NCBI GenBank assembly: GCA_950097015.1
Contig: CATNEN010000007.1
Span: 10,789,001 to 10,853,000 of the forward strand
Source of the DNA: Macrostomum hystrix
Lineage: Eukaryota; Platyhelminthes; Macrostomidae
Direction of reading: 5' to 3'
DNA: 64,000 bases
This document shows, one piece after another, positions 35,668 through 47,031 of this stretch (position 1 is its first letter; each line of letters starts with the position of its first letter). The notes beneath the pieces are model-generated. The model worked only from the letters and a program-made list of their open reading frames with translations, was not told the origin of the DNA and made no database searches. Both the position numbers and the translations under genes were made by a program.

Positions 35668-37146
35668 TTTACGAATTTATTGCTGAAAAATTATTTTCTT
35701 AGTCACACATTTCCGTAACTTGAGTTCAGAATAAAATCTGCGTTTCGCGGAAACGAAGATTTCGTATCGGTACAAAAATACGTTAATTCAGTACATTAAT
35801 GAATTTCGTAAAAACAAGCTCAGTATAAGTCTGTGTACTTACAATATGAAATAATTTATTAAACTGTTTAAATACTTCAGTGACATTGCTGAGGTAGTAA
35901 AACAGTAAAACCTTCTATGTAAGCGATCGCCATACCAAATATGTACATGAGGGGGGGCGTAAACGGCGGGCTTAATATGGCGATTCCGCCGCTATCCGGC
36001 GAATTGAGGAGCTGAAGGGGCGTTTCGTGAAAAAAGGTTCCCGAGAAAATCGAAAATAAATTGCGTGGCAACAACAGAGGGTTTGAAATCAAAGGGCCCA
36101 CAAAAACAATAATGGACATGCCGTGAATGAGAACAGGAAATCAGAAAAATTTTCGAATCTGGCTCGTAAAGACGACCCTTCTGCCATAAAATGGTATACG
36201 GCCAGTCCGCAGGCCTTGACACATCCTGTTGTGACATCCAAGGCATATGGGTCTTCTCGTGCCGGCAAATAGTGCCGGCATGGAGGACCGCAGCGAGGCG
36301 GTCAGCTTCAGGAGATTCCGTAGACAATCGCTGGAGCAGCGGGCTTTCATGGCCTCGCATATTGGCCAGCTGGGAGGGGAGACAGCAAGTGCCCCGACTA
36401 GACCTTGCTGAGCTGGCCGGAGCTGGACACGTGGGAGATCAGCCTACTGAATCAAATTAGCAACCAACTCACACCCTCTGTAACACTGGCTGCATAAGAT
36501 CGAAGATAGGAAACGAATGTTTGCACCACTAATACACTCCTAATATATACATAAATTCACACACAGGCATAGAGAAAAATCTGCCACCAGTGCTGCTGCT
36601 GACCAAGAAGCTCCTGGTTGTCCAGTGAAACAGACGATGTGTCTGCATGACTCAGTCGCTGCATTAATCGGCTGTGACTCCTGAACGACAGATGTCAACT
36701 CAGGATCAGCTCTGTTAGAGTGCCTGTATCTTTCCGAAGACTAAAAGGGCAGAGATACGAGCGTATGTACCTACAAGAAGCTAGTGCAGACTGTAAGGCT
36801 GTCACCCGCAGATGATGTCGCGAATCGCTGTACACTGTGCTATTGTCAAGACGACAATCAGGACGGAGGACGGAGACCCAGAGTCCCGCCAGAGTTTAAC
36901 CTGGGCAGGCTGAATACACAAAACCTGGTGTACAAAGAAAAGGATGGCGGAGCCGCATGGGAAGGAAGAGAGGAAGGGAATCTGAGCTCATGTACAGTAG
37001 GAGGGTAGAAAACAAATTTTTAAGTCTCTAAAAAGCTGAAATTGGGAAGCGGCAGCCACAAAAGTGAGAGACAACAGCAGTAGACAGAAAAAAGCTCGAT
37101 CCGACTCTACTGTTTTTGTTGTTGCCAGAGTTCTTACAAAGTAACC
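35668..37146. other. Divergent spacer between GID4 and VWA5A-like copy C
   Basis: About 1.5 kb with only short frames (up to about 120 codons) that I cannot assign to any family. TGCCAG lies about 20 bases before the copy C start, as a possible 5'UTR or trans-splice acceptor. Confidence 0.5.
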
Positions 37147-39855
37147 ATGTCCGACTGGGTAAAGTGCTCGTCGGCCAGCACCCTGACGCTGCTGGACTCT
37201 GCCGTGTTCGTCAGCGTGTCGGGCTGGCTGGCGGACTGCGCCTACTCGCTGACGTACGAGAACAGGACTGAGGAGTCGCTGAAGGACGTCTGGTTCGTGT
37301 TCCCGGTGGACGACTCGTCGGCGGTCTACCGACTCGAGGCGGAGCTAAATGGACGCACAGTGGAGTGCGAGTGCAGGGAGAAATCGGAGGCGGAGTCGGC
37401 GTACAGGGCCGCGATAGATCAGGGTCGGTCGGCGGCGCTCGCGTCGGAGTCCGATGAGACGTCGGACCTGATGAACTTCTACCTTGGCAACGTGTCGTCA
37501 GGCGGTCAGGTGAAGATCCGCATGCGGTCGCTGGTGTCGCTGGAGGCCCCGGAGCGATGGGTGGCCGCGCTGACTATCCCGAGGGTGCTGGTGCCGAGGT
37601 ACAAGCCGGAGATGAAAGACGGCGACAAGCCGCCGAAGCGTGCAGAGGCCGCAGCGTCAGCAGCCGGGGTGTCGTCGCCGTGGCTGTCGCAGCTGAGACT
37701 CGAGGGTCGCGTCGATAGCAGCTCCGCTCTCCTGCGGAAGCTCCGGTGCAACCAGGGCTCGTTGCGATGGCAACCGGGTCGGGACGAGTTCTCGGTGACG
37801 GATCTCCGGCCCGACTGCGACATCGAGCTGACTGTCGAGTTCGAGCCTCCAGCATGCGGCGCGATGCTCGTGCGAGAGGCCGGAAGCTGCGGAGACAACG
37901 AGCTCTTCCGTCGAGAGGCGGCTGCGCTCACCTGCTTCTTGGACGACTCGCAGCTGCAGATGGCTGGCGACTCGCCCAAGGAGTTCGTCATCGTTGTGGA
38001 CCGCAGCGGCTCCATGGGTGGTAGCAACATTTCGGCGGCGAAGGAGGCGCTGCTGCTGTTCCTGAAGTCGCTGCCGCGATCCTGCCGCTTCAACATCGTC
38101 AGCTTCGGCTCGACCTTTGACAAGCTGTTCTCAACAAGCCAGCCGTACAGTGAGGCCAAGCTGAAGGAGGCTCTTGAGCTGCAGGCGCGGATGAGCGCGG
38201 ACATGGGAGGCACAGAGATCCTGAAGCCTCTGAAGTGGGCGTTTGAGAACCGGTCCAAGGACTGCCAGACTCGACTGATTCTGCTCACGGACGGTGAGGT
38301 GAGCAACGTGGAGCAGGTGAAGGAGCTCGTGCTGAGCAACTGCAGCGACGGTCGCGCCAGTCGAGTGTTTGCCATCGGCATCGGTCACGGAGCGTCCACC
38401 AGTCTGGTGAAGGGCGTCGCTCGAGTCGGTCGCGGTCGAGCCGAATTCGTCCGAGACGGCGACTCCGGTCAGTTGAGACGGTCGGTGATCGGGCTGCTGA
38501 TGGCCGCCCAGCTGCCCTGTGTGGAGAATCTGCAGCTGACTGCGTGCGGTCCCGACGGAGACTCCGTGCTGCTCGGCACCGTGCCGAGCGACCTGACGGC
38601 CGCGTCGCTGACTCATTTGAGCGCCTTCCTACTGCTCTGCCCTGAGGCGTCGAGCAGCAGCGTCACCGTCACCGTCCGGAGCTCGATCGGCGGTCACGAC
38701 ATGACGGTGGTTTGTGAGGCCGCTCCTCCGACTGCAGCCGTGGCTTTGCAGAAGGATGAGGTCACAGATGCGTCAGGTGAGACAGCGGCACCGGAACTCA
38801 CCGCCTTTGCAGGTGAGGCCGTCGGCAGTTCACGAACAGCTGCGCGTCTTGCGGACTCGATGCTGGTGCACCGAGCGGCTGCTCGGCTGCAGCTGAAGGA
38901 GTGGACTGACGAGAATCGGACAGGGCAGCACACTCAGAGCATCGTGGCGCTGAGCGTCGCAACTAACATCGTCACCGCGTGCACCGCTTTCGTCGGCATC
39001 GACCGAGAGTCAGGGTGCCCTGGGCTGATCTGCATGCTCCCTCAAGGCGCTCTTGAGGAGCAGATGGACATTGCAAGCTGTGTGAGTAAATTCCTATCGT
39101 CGTATTGTCCTTGTTGCAATGCACTATGATCGAAAAATTTTCCTGTAAAACTTTCAGGGATTCGCTATGGACGGCATGTACTATATGCCCGGCCCTGCCT
39201 TTTCCGCTCCGAGGGCCAAGGCCGGCCCCAAGTCGTTCTTCAACTTCCGCCTTCCGTCGATGAATTTCTTCGGCCGGAAGTCGAAGAAGGGCGCCAGTAG
39301 TGAGTTCCTGCTGAGCTCCCCGTTTGTGTCCGCTTGCCTGCAGATCTGTCCAGCGCATTGTGCTCCACCCTCTCGCATTTCAGTGAGACGCAGCGAAACC
39401 TCCTGCGGCTCTTCGGTCGCGCCGAGAAACTCGGTGTCGGGCAGCGGCTTCGGTGACGCCGTTCTGAGGATAGCGGCCAGCCAGCAGTTTGACGGTCACT
39501 GGGAGATCGACGACGTGCTGGGCCTTCTGGGCCTGGCCAGGAGTGAGGTGGAGGCGGCTGCACCCGACGGAGTGGTGAGTGGAGTTGCAGCCTCAGTCTC
39601 ACCGCTCTGCCCCTCAGTCCCATTGAACTGACCCACCTGGCTCAACTGTTGCAGCCGCTGGTCGCCTGGTTCACGGCTCTGGTCTGCGCCCACCTGGCGT
39701 CTCACCTGCAGAGCCAGCACGCCGAATGGGAGCTGCTGGTGGACAAGGCCAAGGAGTTCCTGAAGTCCGACTGCAGCTTCGATGTCGACCAGGTGATGGC
39801 GGCAGCGAGGGCGCTGGTCGGGAAGAGCTCGGCTGCTGCCGCTGCCGTGAACTGA
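37147..39855 (+). CDS. VWA5A-like protein, copy C (VIT + vWA domains), 822 aa
   Basis: Exons: 37147-39081, 39158-39299, 39384-39574, 39655-39855; phases close. VIT domain, vWA with intact MIDAS (DRSGS, GGTE, TDGE) and C-terminal region are as in copy A. Exon 1 differs from A/B at a handful of residues (for example QLRLEG, FLDDSQ, GLLMAAQ). After GIDRESG it switches to a private tail (CPGLICMLPQ) where A has EPHAALVKP. Exon 2 has a private start (GFAMDGMYYMPGP) and then rejoins A (FFNFRLPSMNFFGRK). Exons 3-4 are close to A, with one codon deleted (WEIDDVLG), and homology continues about 320 bp past the stop. Orientation is opposite to copies A and B, about 20.5 kb away. Confidence 0.92.
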
Positions 39856-40467
39856 ATCGCTGGAGTCCGAAGGGAAATTTGCGTTCGTGTCGTCATCGCA
39901 TCGCACTACTTGTAGTAGCGACTTTCGCATTCGTTGTGGCCCTGTGTGACTCGCTTTTTTGTAAGCCCTTGTTCGTGAAGTCGTCTTTATTCGGTCCTCA
40001 GCTATTTATCCTTGTGCATTTAGGTCGCTGATATTCCCCGCACAATATCTTGTCTGTGTCTAACCAAGCAGATCTAAAGGTAAGAAATATACTTTTAGCT
40101 GCAGTGGAACAGGTGCCCTGTTCTCCCATTGTAGGTACTTTTCTGTCGTGGCATTCAAGTGTTTGACCATTGCTGACTGTGCTAGATGTGCTTGATGTGC
40201 TCGATGGAAATTAGAAATTGTTATATGATTACGGGCTACTGGACAAACCGAGTGCCAATGAATAGGAACAGTCAAGCCCCAAAACTGGAGCCTGCGTGCA
40301 CTGATAAGCATGAATGTGATTGGCTGGGACAGAATGCGGGCAGACAGAGCGTAGAGAAAATAAGGGCATGCATATACTGTCAGAGGCATTGCACGGAATC
40401 CGTATTTGCCCGAATCGGCCGTACTTGCAGCGAAATTTGCGAGCGTATGAATACAACAATTTAATAG

Positions 40468-40473
40468 AATAAA
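40468..40473 (+). terminator. Candidate poly(A) signal for VWA5A-like copy C
   Basis: AATAAA about 610 bp past the stop codon. Nothing nearer fits. It lies beyond the end of the 3' flank shared with copy A, so A and C would use different signals. Confidence 0.35.
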
Positions 40474-40605
40474 CAAGATGTGTACACTCTTGTTTAGTCG
40501 ATTTTATTGATCGTTAGTTTTTAATCGTTAAACTCCGACCACTGATCTTGTTGGCCTGAGACAGCTCAGTGTAGATAGAATAGATTGATTACGCCAGTCC
40601 TAATT

Positions 40606-40870
40606 TGGCCAGATGTGCAGCCGGCAGCTGCGTTTGCGCGGCGCATCTGAAGGCTGCGTACGGCTGTTCAGTCCATGGACTGGGGGACGCCACACCCACC
40701 CTTCATACCCCAGTTGATGCTGGTACTTATTTGACAACTGAGTCAACTGAAGCAATGCAGAGTTAAGTGTCTTGCTAAAGGACACGAATTGTTCCTCTGA
40801 AGTCAAGAATCGAACCCCGACCTTCAAGTCGTGAGACCGACACACTAACCACTTGGCTACAACGAGTGCT
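40606..40870 (-). mobile_element. tRNA-derived SINE with a CORE-like central region
   Basis: On the minus strand the head reads GTAGCCAAGTGGTTAGTGTG (A-box-like) and then GGGGTTCGATTCTTGAC (B box). About 30 bases on comes TTAGCAAGACACTTAACTCT and TGCTTCAG, which resembles the conserved core of MIR/CORE-type and many invertebrate SINEs. The rest, to about 40606, is a GC-rich tail region. I could not find a clear target-site duplication, so the ends are approximate. It is unrelated to the SINE at 4613-5202 outside the tRNA-like head. Confidence 0.75.
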
Positions 40871-41033
40871 GAACTTGTAGGCTTGTGACAGCTTGACAAA
40901 TATTGAATGGCTATAACAGTTCGCGAGTTCGCTGGCTTAATCGATCACAACCCTCAGGGGAGGAGATAGGACATCAAATAGAAGAAAAGATAAGGACATT
41001 CGCATCGCAAGCCATCGGACTATCAAGCGCGGC

Positions 41034-41790
41034 ATGGCAAACTTCATTTCACTGCCACCGCCCGAGCCATTCAATCCATCCAGTGATATACAAAATGCCA
41101 TCAAGCAGTGGAGAGCCTGGTCGAACAGATTTGAAGACTTCCTCGCAGCATCTGGCATCTCCGATGAGAAGCAGAAGTGCAAACTGCTTTCCTACACCGG
41201 AGGCAGAGAGCTAGCCGAAATAATCAGAGAGGTCCATCTTGTAGAGGAGGGCGCACGCAATACGCTTGCTGAACTGCTTCTGGCTCTGAACAACTATTTC
41301 GACAGCCGAAAAATATCGTATTTGCCAGGTATCAGTTCAGGCATTGCGTCCAACAGCCTGCAGAAACCATCGACAACTGGTATTCACGCATGAAGGCGTC
41401 GGCAGATGCCTGCGACTACGGCGGACTTCGCAACTCCATCATCCGGGACCAGCTCGTCGCCACCTGCCTATTGGACGCGCTTCGAAGGCGGTTGCTAAGG
41501 GAAGCGGACATATCACTTCGCCGATGCTCTCCAGTGCGCAAGAGCCCACGAAGCCTCAGAACTTCAAGCCGCTGAAATCGAGCATTCGAAAGACTCGGGC
41601 ATTGCAGCAATCAGCAAGCAGGGCATCACGCAAAGCCGACAACAGCCAGTCAGCAACAAGAGTTACAGGGATAGGCCATAGCAGATGTGGCGAACCCGGA
41701 CACAACAACTGTGATGCTGCTAGAAGAAAAGTCTGCAGCAACTGCGGCAGACCCAATCATTTGGCCAAGGCGTGTCGCCGAGGCAACGTG
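41034..41790 (+). pseudogene. Decayed gag of an LTR (Ty3/gypsy-type) retrotransposon
   Basis: The frame starting at 41034 gives a capsid-like segment (ISLPPPEPFNPSSDIQN, then WSNRFEDFLAASG). The reading then shifts frame near 41320-41400, where RHCVQQPAETIDNWYSRMK continues in another frame, and again near 41520 (ARAHEASELQAAEIE). It returns to the second frame for a zinc-knuckle region ending CSNCGRPNHLAKACRRG at about 41790. At least two frameshifts make it non-functional. The CCHC knuckle and layout fit Ty3/gypsy gag. It is cut at 41790 by the DNA transposon, and the protease part resumes at 47981. Confidence 0.85.
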
Positions 41791-41794
41791 ATCC

Positions 41795-41813
41795 CCGAGC
41801 AACATTTTTACGT
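41795..41813 (+). repeat. Left terminal inverted repeat of the DNA transposon
   Basis: Nineteen bases identical to the reverse complement of 47962-47980; the arms diverge just inside. Confidence 0.8.
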
Positions 41814-42684
41814 TGCCCATGGGTCTCCCGTACGTAACTACATCACCAATTTTCAACATGCATTTTAGTTCCCTTTTTACTTTACTAGTGATTGATAATA
41901 CTGTGCTTTATAGGAAGTATATGCTAAACGAGAATTTCAGCATGTCTTAGTTAGCTTTTTGGGACCTAGAAAAAATAGGTTCCATAGAATACGAAACAGA
42001 TTCGTATAAGAGAACGCGTACAAAAACCAAGACGAAAGAAAATTTAATTTATAGGATATTGCAAGAAAAATAATTAAAGAAATAAATAAAATGGTTTTGG
42101 AAATGTAATTAATAATATTGTGTATAGATTTTTGAATTACAAATTCAGATTTGTTTGTGTTGAAAAAATTTAAACCACTTTTCGTGCGTGTCTCGCAGCG
42201 TCTCAAAATTTTCCGCTTTCCGTTACACCTTTACCATCTGAATTAGAAATAATTAATTCTAATAATTAGAATTATTACTTATTCTCAGCAACACTTGGTG
42301 GTGTAATTCAAATTGTAATAGCAAATAATAGTTACATAAGCTAGTAAAATCCGAAGCACTATTCTTTATGTTAAATCTGTTTTTCTTTACTAGTTTACAT
42401 GCCATGACTACATTTTGGTATTTCTCCATACAATAGGCCTGCAATGTCAATTTTTTATAATGTAATTTATCAATTGGGTAGTTAGTTAGTGTTAGTGATA
42501 ACACTGATAATTGTAACTAGCTAGGTATAATAATAACTGATTTCACAGTTTGCAATACAGTATCACGGTACCACGGTACCGTGAATACAGTGACTTTTAT
42601 TAATAACTAATTTTCTAATTTTCATAAACATCTTTAATTTGTCTCTTCAAGGCTTATACTTATAGAAAACCTAGTCACTGAACA

Positions 42685-44805
42685 ATGCAGTCATTCAAAC
42701 AGCAATCCAAAAGTTTGATGAAAATATGTGTTGTCACAAATTCTAGTAGCAGTGAAGATGACACAATTGATCAGCAAGACATCATCATGGCTGAATACCA
42801 CAATCAAGAAGTTGAATCTAGGCCTAGCCATGATGATCAAGAATCAAATTTACAACCTAGAGAGCAAGATCAGAGTGACAATGGGCCTATAAACTGGGAG
42901 CAAACAGTTAGAAATCTTGAAGAGAGTGACAATGATTCAGTAGGCCTAGCATCTAATATTGATTGTGAAGATGATTCAGATTCAGAAAAAGACTCAAGTG
43001 CTGATGATGACAGTTTTGAACAAGACCTTGATTTAGCTAATAGACTTCGAAGCGTTTTTATTGACCACAATGTTACTCATGCTGCAATCAAAGATATGCT
43101 GAAAGTTTTAAAACCATATCACCCTATGCTGCCAACAGATCCTCGAACTTTGCTTCAGTGTAAAGGCAAATCAAATCTAGTTGATGTCCAACCAGGAAAA
43201 TATCAACATTTTGGTGTTGAAAATGGTATTAGTGAAGTTTTTAAGTTAAAAGAACAAGATAATACTATTTTTAATTTGGATGAAATACACATAATACTTT
43301 GTGTCGATGGATTGCCAATTTTTAATAGTTCTGTCAGTGGTTTTTGGCCTATTGTTGCTGCATTATCTAATATTCCTTCATCTACATTTCTTGTTGGTCT
43401 ATATTATGGCGAGAAAAAGCCCCAGAGTGCTGAAGAATTTCTTCGACCACTTATTGCTGAGTTGCAAGTCCTTGCTTCTGGCAAATTTTTTCTTAGGAAA
43501 AAACGCAAGGTTATTCTAGACTATGTCATATGTGACACTCCAGCTCGTAGATTTGTTAAATGTGTAAAGGCACATAGTGCATTCTTTGGCTGTGACCATT
43601 GTGAACAAAAAGGTACCACTGAATATGTTCAAACCCTGAACAAGGGAAGGGCAGTAGTTTTTCTTGAACTTGATGCTGCTATTCGAACTGATAGTTCATT
43701 TCGTTTGAAGTTGCAACCAGAGCACCACCATGCAGCCTCACCTTTTGAGGATCTAGCTATAGATATGGTCAATGGCTTTCCTTGTGATCCTATGCATTTA
43801 CTTTATCGTGGCATTGGCCCTATGCTTTTAAAGCTTCTGAAAGAAGGACCCAAGCCATTTAAAGTATCCCAAGGAATTATTAGTCAGATAGACAGGTTGT
43901 TATTACACATTCGGCTTTATATCCCTAGTGACTTTTCTCGTAAGCCATCTCTTCTACAGCACTTAGGAATGTGGAAAGCTACTGTTGTCCGCCAGTTTTT
44001 TTTGTACTTGGCGCCTTTCATTTTTAGCTCAACAGTAGAAAATCTAGAATTTCAAAGCCTATTGTTGTCATTTCATGTAATTGTAACTTTGCTTAACATT
44101 AAGGATCTTAGTGGTGAATATATAGCCTACTTGCGTCAGCTTTGTCGCAGCTTCATAACAGGAGGCATCCAATTGTTTGGTTGTCAATTTGCTGTGTACA
44201 ATGTTCATTCATTGTTACACTTGGTTGAGGATGTTCTTGCCCACAATAATATAGATGAAGTCAGCTGCTTCCAGTTTGAAAATTTCATGCGCTTTGTGAA
44301 GCGGCTAGTGCGAACGCCAAATTTGCCACTTCAGCAAGCAGTTGCCAGAGTATTTGAACAAGGTCAATGTTTAGGTCAGTGCAAGCCAACCTCTTCAAAA
44401 CCTGAACTCTCTAAGGAGCATAGCAGCAATGTGCTTCCTATAGATACAAATGTCAGTGATGTGTGCCAATTTAAGTGTTTGAACTTTGGCTTCACTTGCA
44501 TCAGACTAGGGCGCCGTGATAGCTTTATTAGCACTCAAAATGGAAATGTTCTCAAAGTATGCAACATTATTAAAGATGCTCATGGTATCTGGTTGGTTGC
44601 TCAACGGTTTAAAGAAAAGCGCTCTTTTTACAACTGTGTGCTTAGCTCCTCTGACTTAGGAATACTTGGAGTGCGAAATCTGTCAAAAAAACTAACTAAG
44701 GTTAACTTGTCTAATGTATATGCCAAAGTAATGGCCATTCCACTGCATGAAACATTCAATGAATGGATGACCTGCCCACTAAGGCATACTGAAGGTCTAT
44801 TTTAG
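42685..44805 (+). CDS. TNP2-like (Transposase_21-type) transposase, 706 aa
   Basis: A single open exon. The N-terminus (1-110) is acidic and Ser-rich. The core carries the motif series seen in animal relatives of plant CACTA TNP2 transposases: CVDGLPIFNSSVSGFWPI near residue 205, YYGEKKPQSAEEFLRPLI, VICDTPARRFVKCVKAHS near 283, the Cys pair FGCDHCEQKG near 301, and CDPMHLLYRGIGPMLLKLL near 366. These include candidate catalytic Asp residues (in VDG, CDTPA and CDPMH). The second half has FEDVLAHNN-like and QFENFMRFVKRLVR segments also typical of the group. The family assignment is from remembered motifs, not a search. It is intact and AT-rich in codon use. The partner gene begins 83 bp downstream. 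Confidence 0.75.
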   Translation: MQSFKQQSKSLMKICVVTNSSSSEDDTIDQQDIIMAEYHNQEVESRPSHDDQESNLQPREQDQSDNGPINWEQTVRNLEESDNDSVGLASNIDCEDDSDSEKDSSADDDSFEQDLDLANRLRSVFIDHNVTHAAIKDMLKVLKPYHPMLPTDPRTLLQCKGKSNLVDVQPGKYQHFGVENGISEVFKLKEQDNTIFNLDEIHIILCVDGLPIFNSSVSGFWPIVAALSNIPSSTFLVGLYYGEKKPQSAEEFLRPLIAELQVLASGKFFLRKKRKVILDYVICDTPARRFVKCVKAHSAFFGCDHCEQKGTTEYVQTLNKGRAVVFLELDAAIRTDSSFRLKLQPEHHHAASPFEDLAIDMVNGFPCDPMHLLYRGIGPMLLKLLKEGPKPFKVSQGIISQIDRLLLHIRLYIPSDFSRKPSLLQHLGMWKATVVRQFFLYLAPFIFSSTVENLEFQSLLLSFHVIVTLLNIKDLSGEYIAYLRQLCRSFITGGIQLFGCQFAVYNVHSLLHLVEDVLAHNNIDEVSCFQFENFMRFVKRLVRTPNLPLQQAVARVFEQGQCLGQCKPTSSKPELSKEHSSNVLPIDTNVSDVCQFKCLNFGFTCIRLGRRDSFISTQNGNVLKVCNIIKDAHGIWLVAQRFKEKRSFYNCVLSSSDLGILGVRNLSKKLTKVNLSNVYAKVMAIPLHETFNEWMTCPLRHTEGLF

Positions 44806-44888
44806 GTGTAAGCATTCCTTGATGTACAAGTTAGATTTTTTAATTATTATCTTGCTTACCCAGGCCCTTAGTATTTTATTTCAGTACA

Positions 44889-47031
44889 ATGAAGCGATTT
44901 GCTCTTGCTGAGTTTGATGATGGCTCAGTTGTGTTGCCACTCACCTGGTTAGCTAATGATAAGCAAACTGCTTTTCTACCTAACAATTTTCATGATGCTC
45001 TAAATGCATCTTTCTTACGTCTTGTGAAAAAAAGTGCCGAAGTAGGCAAGGACTGGCCCTCATTTAATGTCTTAAAAATCCACTTGGAAAACGGTATGTT
45101 AATGTTTAAAATATTGTATTTTTGTTACATTTTATGTTTTTTAAACTATCTAATGTGTCCAATACTTAATTTAGACGACTTAGAGTACCTGCTTTACCGT
45201 CTGCGACGCTCCAAAGACTCTGGGACGTTTTCGGACACAGACACAAGTTCTAAGCGAAAGCGACGATCTGTTGAATATTTTATTGACTCCAACACTACTA
45301 GCACTACACCTAAGCAAGCAAAAAAGTGTCCAACCTTTGTTTGTCCGTCTCCACCTACTGGTTGCTCACTTAAATCAGCTGCTGCATCGTCCTCACATAA
45401 GGAGCAGACTGTTGGTGCTTCTGACCTTCCGCAAGCCTGTGCTACTAATTCTGCCTTTCAACAAGCTGGTGCTGCTTCTCCTGCTCGTCCGCAAGCTAGC
45501 TCTGCTTTTGCTCGTCCGCAAGCTGGTGCTGCTTCTCCTGCTCGTCCGCAAGCTGGTGCTGCTTCTCCTGCTCGTCCGCAAGCTGGTGCTGCTTCTCCTG
45601 CTCGTCCGCAAGCTGGTGCTGCTTCTCCTGCTCGTCCGCAAGCTGGTGCTGCTTCTCCTGCTCGTCCGCAAGCTGGTGCTGCTTCTCCTGCTCGTCCGCA
45701 AGCTGGTGCTGCTTCTCCTGCTCGTCCGCAAGCGAGCTCTGCTTCAGCTCGTCCGCAAGCGAGCTCTGCTTCAGCTCGTCCGCAAGCTAGCTCTGCTTCT
45801 GCTCGTCCGCAAGCTAGCTCTGCTTCAGCTCGTCCGCAAGCTAGCTCTGCTTCTGCTCGTCCGCAAGCTAGCTCTGCTTCAGCTCGTCCACTGGCTGGTG
45901 CTGCTTCTACTGCTCATTCACTAGCTGCCCTATCTGCTCGTCTGGAGCCAGCGGCATCTACTTCAACAGCTCCGTGTCATTGCAAGCATCTTGAAAGTAA
46001 GTCGTTCAGCATTTGTGTCACCACTGACCTTGTATTGCATTTTGATTATTTACAATTTCACTGACTATTATATTACAGAATGGATAGGCCTCCTACTTGA
46101 GCATATACTCGAGCTCAAGACTCTAGTTGCAAGTGGAAGACAGCAAATCGACATCCCAGATTCTCTAACCATGTTGCCCGTCCGAACGCGCAGAGCTTTC
46201 GAGGCTTTCTCACAGTTGCTAGATGAAAAAGAAGACGTCCGTGCCGAATATGTAAGTTGATTGTAAGCAGCTAATTACGCTGCCGCCGATTTCTTTATGT
46301 ACTTAATTAGGCCATTTATATTACCAGATCAAGATCGGAAAAATGTAATAAATATATAATTATACTATTTTTTTGTTTTAGATTCAATACTGCATTGCTA
46401 AGTCTGATATACCGAAGCTGACTGACGCAGTAGTTTTAATGCTGGAGTTCACAGCAAGGCCAGGCGTTCTAAAACATTTCAACATTCAGGGCCGTCGAGG
46501 CAAGGCTAGATTGCCCCAACCAATTGTGGAGTGCCTATCAAGTGAGTTTCTGTAGTGTTGAGGCAACTTTGAAGATATTATGCACTAAAAATATTGATAC
46601 AATTATAACATTAATTTGCAGAGATTATCACTGAGAGAAAGCATTTTAAGCGTCAATTAGGAACTACTACTCCGTCTGCATTTATCGGAGGAATATTGAA
46701 GCGGATGACAAAGAGGGCGGAGCGTCTAGGAGAGACAATAGATGACGATCGTGACAACGAGACGAGAGAAGATGATGAGCGGGGCGACGATACCAACGAT
46801 GAAGAGAAGATGGATGAGGAAGACGGCGGGAGCATGGAGCCGGGCGATGATCGCGACGAGCAAGAAGACCGCGGCAGCGTGGAGTCGGACTATGATGGCG
46901 ACGAGGAAGAAGACCGCGGCAGCATGGAGCCGGACGATGATGGCGACGAGGAAGAAGACCGCGGCAGCGTGGAGCCGGACGATGATGGCGACGAGGGTAA
47001 TGACGACGGCAGTAAGGAGGCCGGACAATAA
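44889..47031 (+). CDS. DUF4806-like accessory protein of the DNA transposon, 5 exons, 589 aa
   Basis: Exons: 44889-45093, 45175-45996, 46079-46251, 46382-46541, 46622-47031; phases close and every junction is GT-AG. The N-terminus (FALAEFDDGSVVLPLTWL) resembles the start of many DUF4806 proteins. Residues about 200-335 are a coding repeat, RPQAGAASPA (30 bp, about eight copies) and then RPQASSASA (27 bp). Residues about 345-500 fit DUF4806: an L-rich helix (LLLEHILELKTL), LPVRTRRAFEAFSQLL, DAVVLMLEF and HFNIQGRRGKARL. The C-terminus is a highly acidic 18-residue repeat (DDDGDEEEDRGSMEP). The role is unknown. By position it may be a second transposition protein, comparable to accessory proteins in plant CACTA elements. 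Confidence 0.72.
45481..45895 (+). repeat. Coding minisatellite in the DUF4806-like gene
   Basis: 30-bp units containing CGTCCGCAAGCTGGTGCTGC are followed by 27-bp units containing GCTAGCTCTGCTTC, in frame throughout. Confidence 0.95.

Noticed and set aside
36191-36460. 89-codon plus and 122-codon minus frames upstream of VWA5A-like copy C
   Set aside because: No domain, no splice partners and no repeat signature that I recognise; not enough to call a gene.
45271-45924. 217-codon Leu-rich frame inside the DNA transposon
   Set aside because: Alternative frame of the Pro/Ala/Ser coding repeat of the DUF4806-like gene, whose own frame joins flanking exons in phase.
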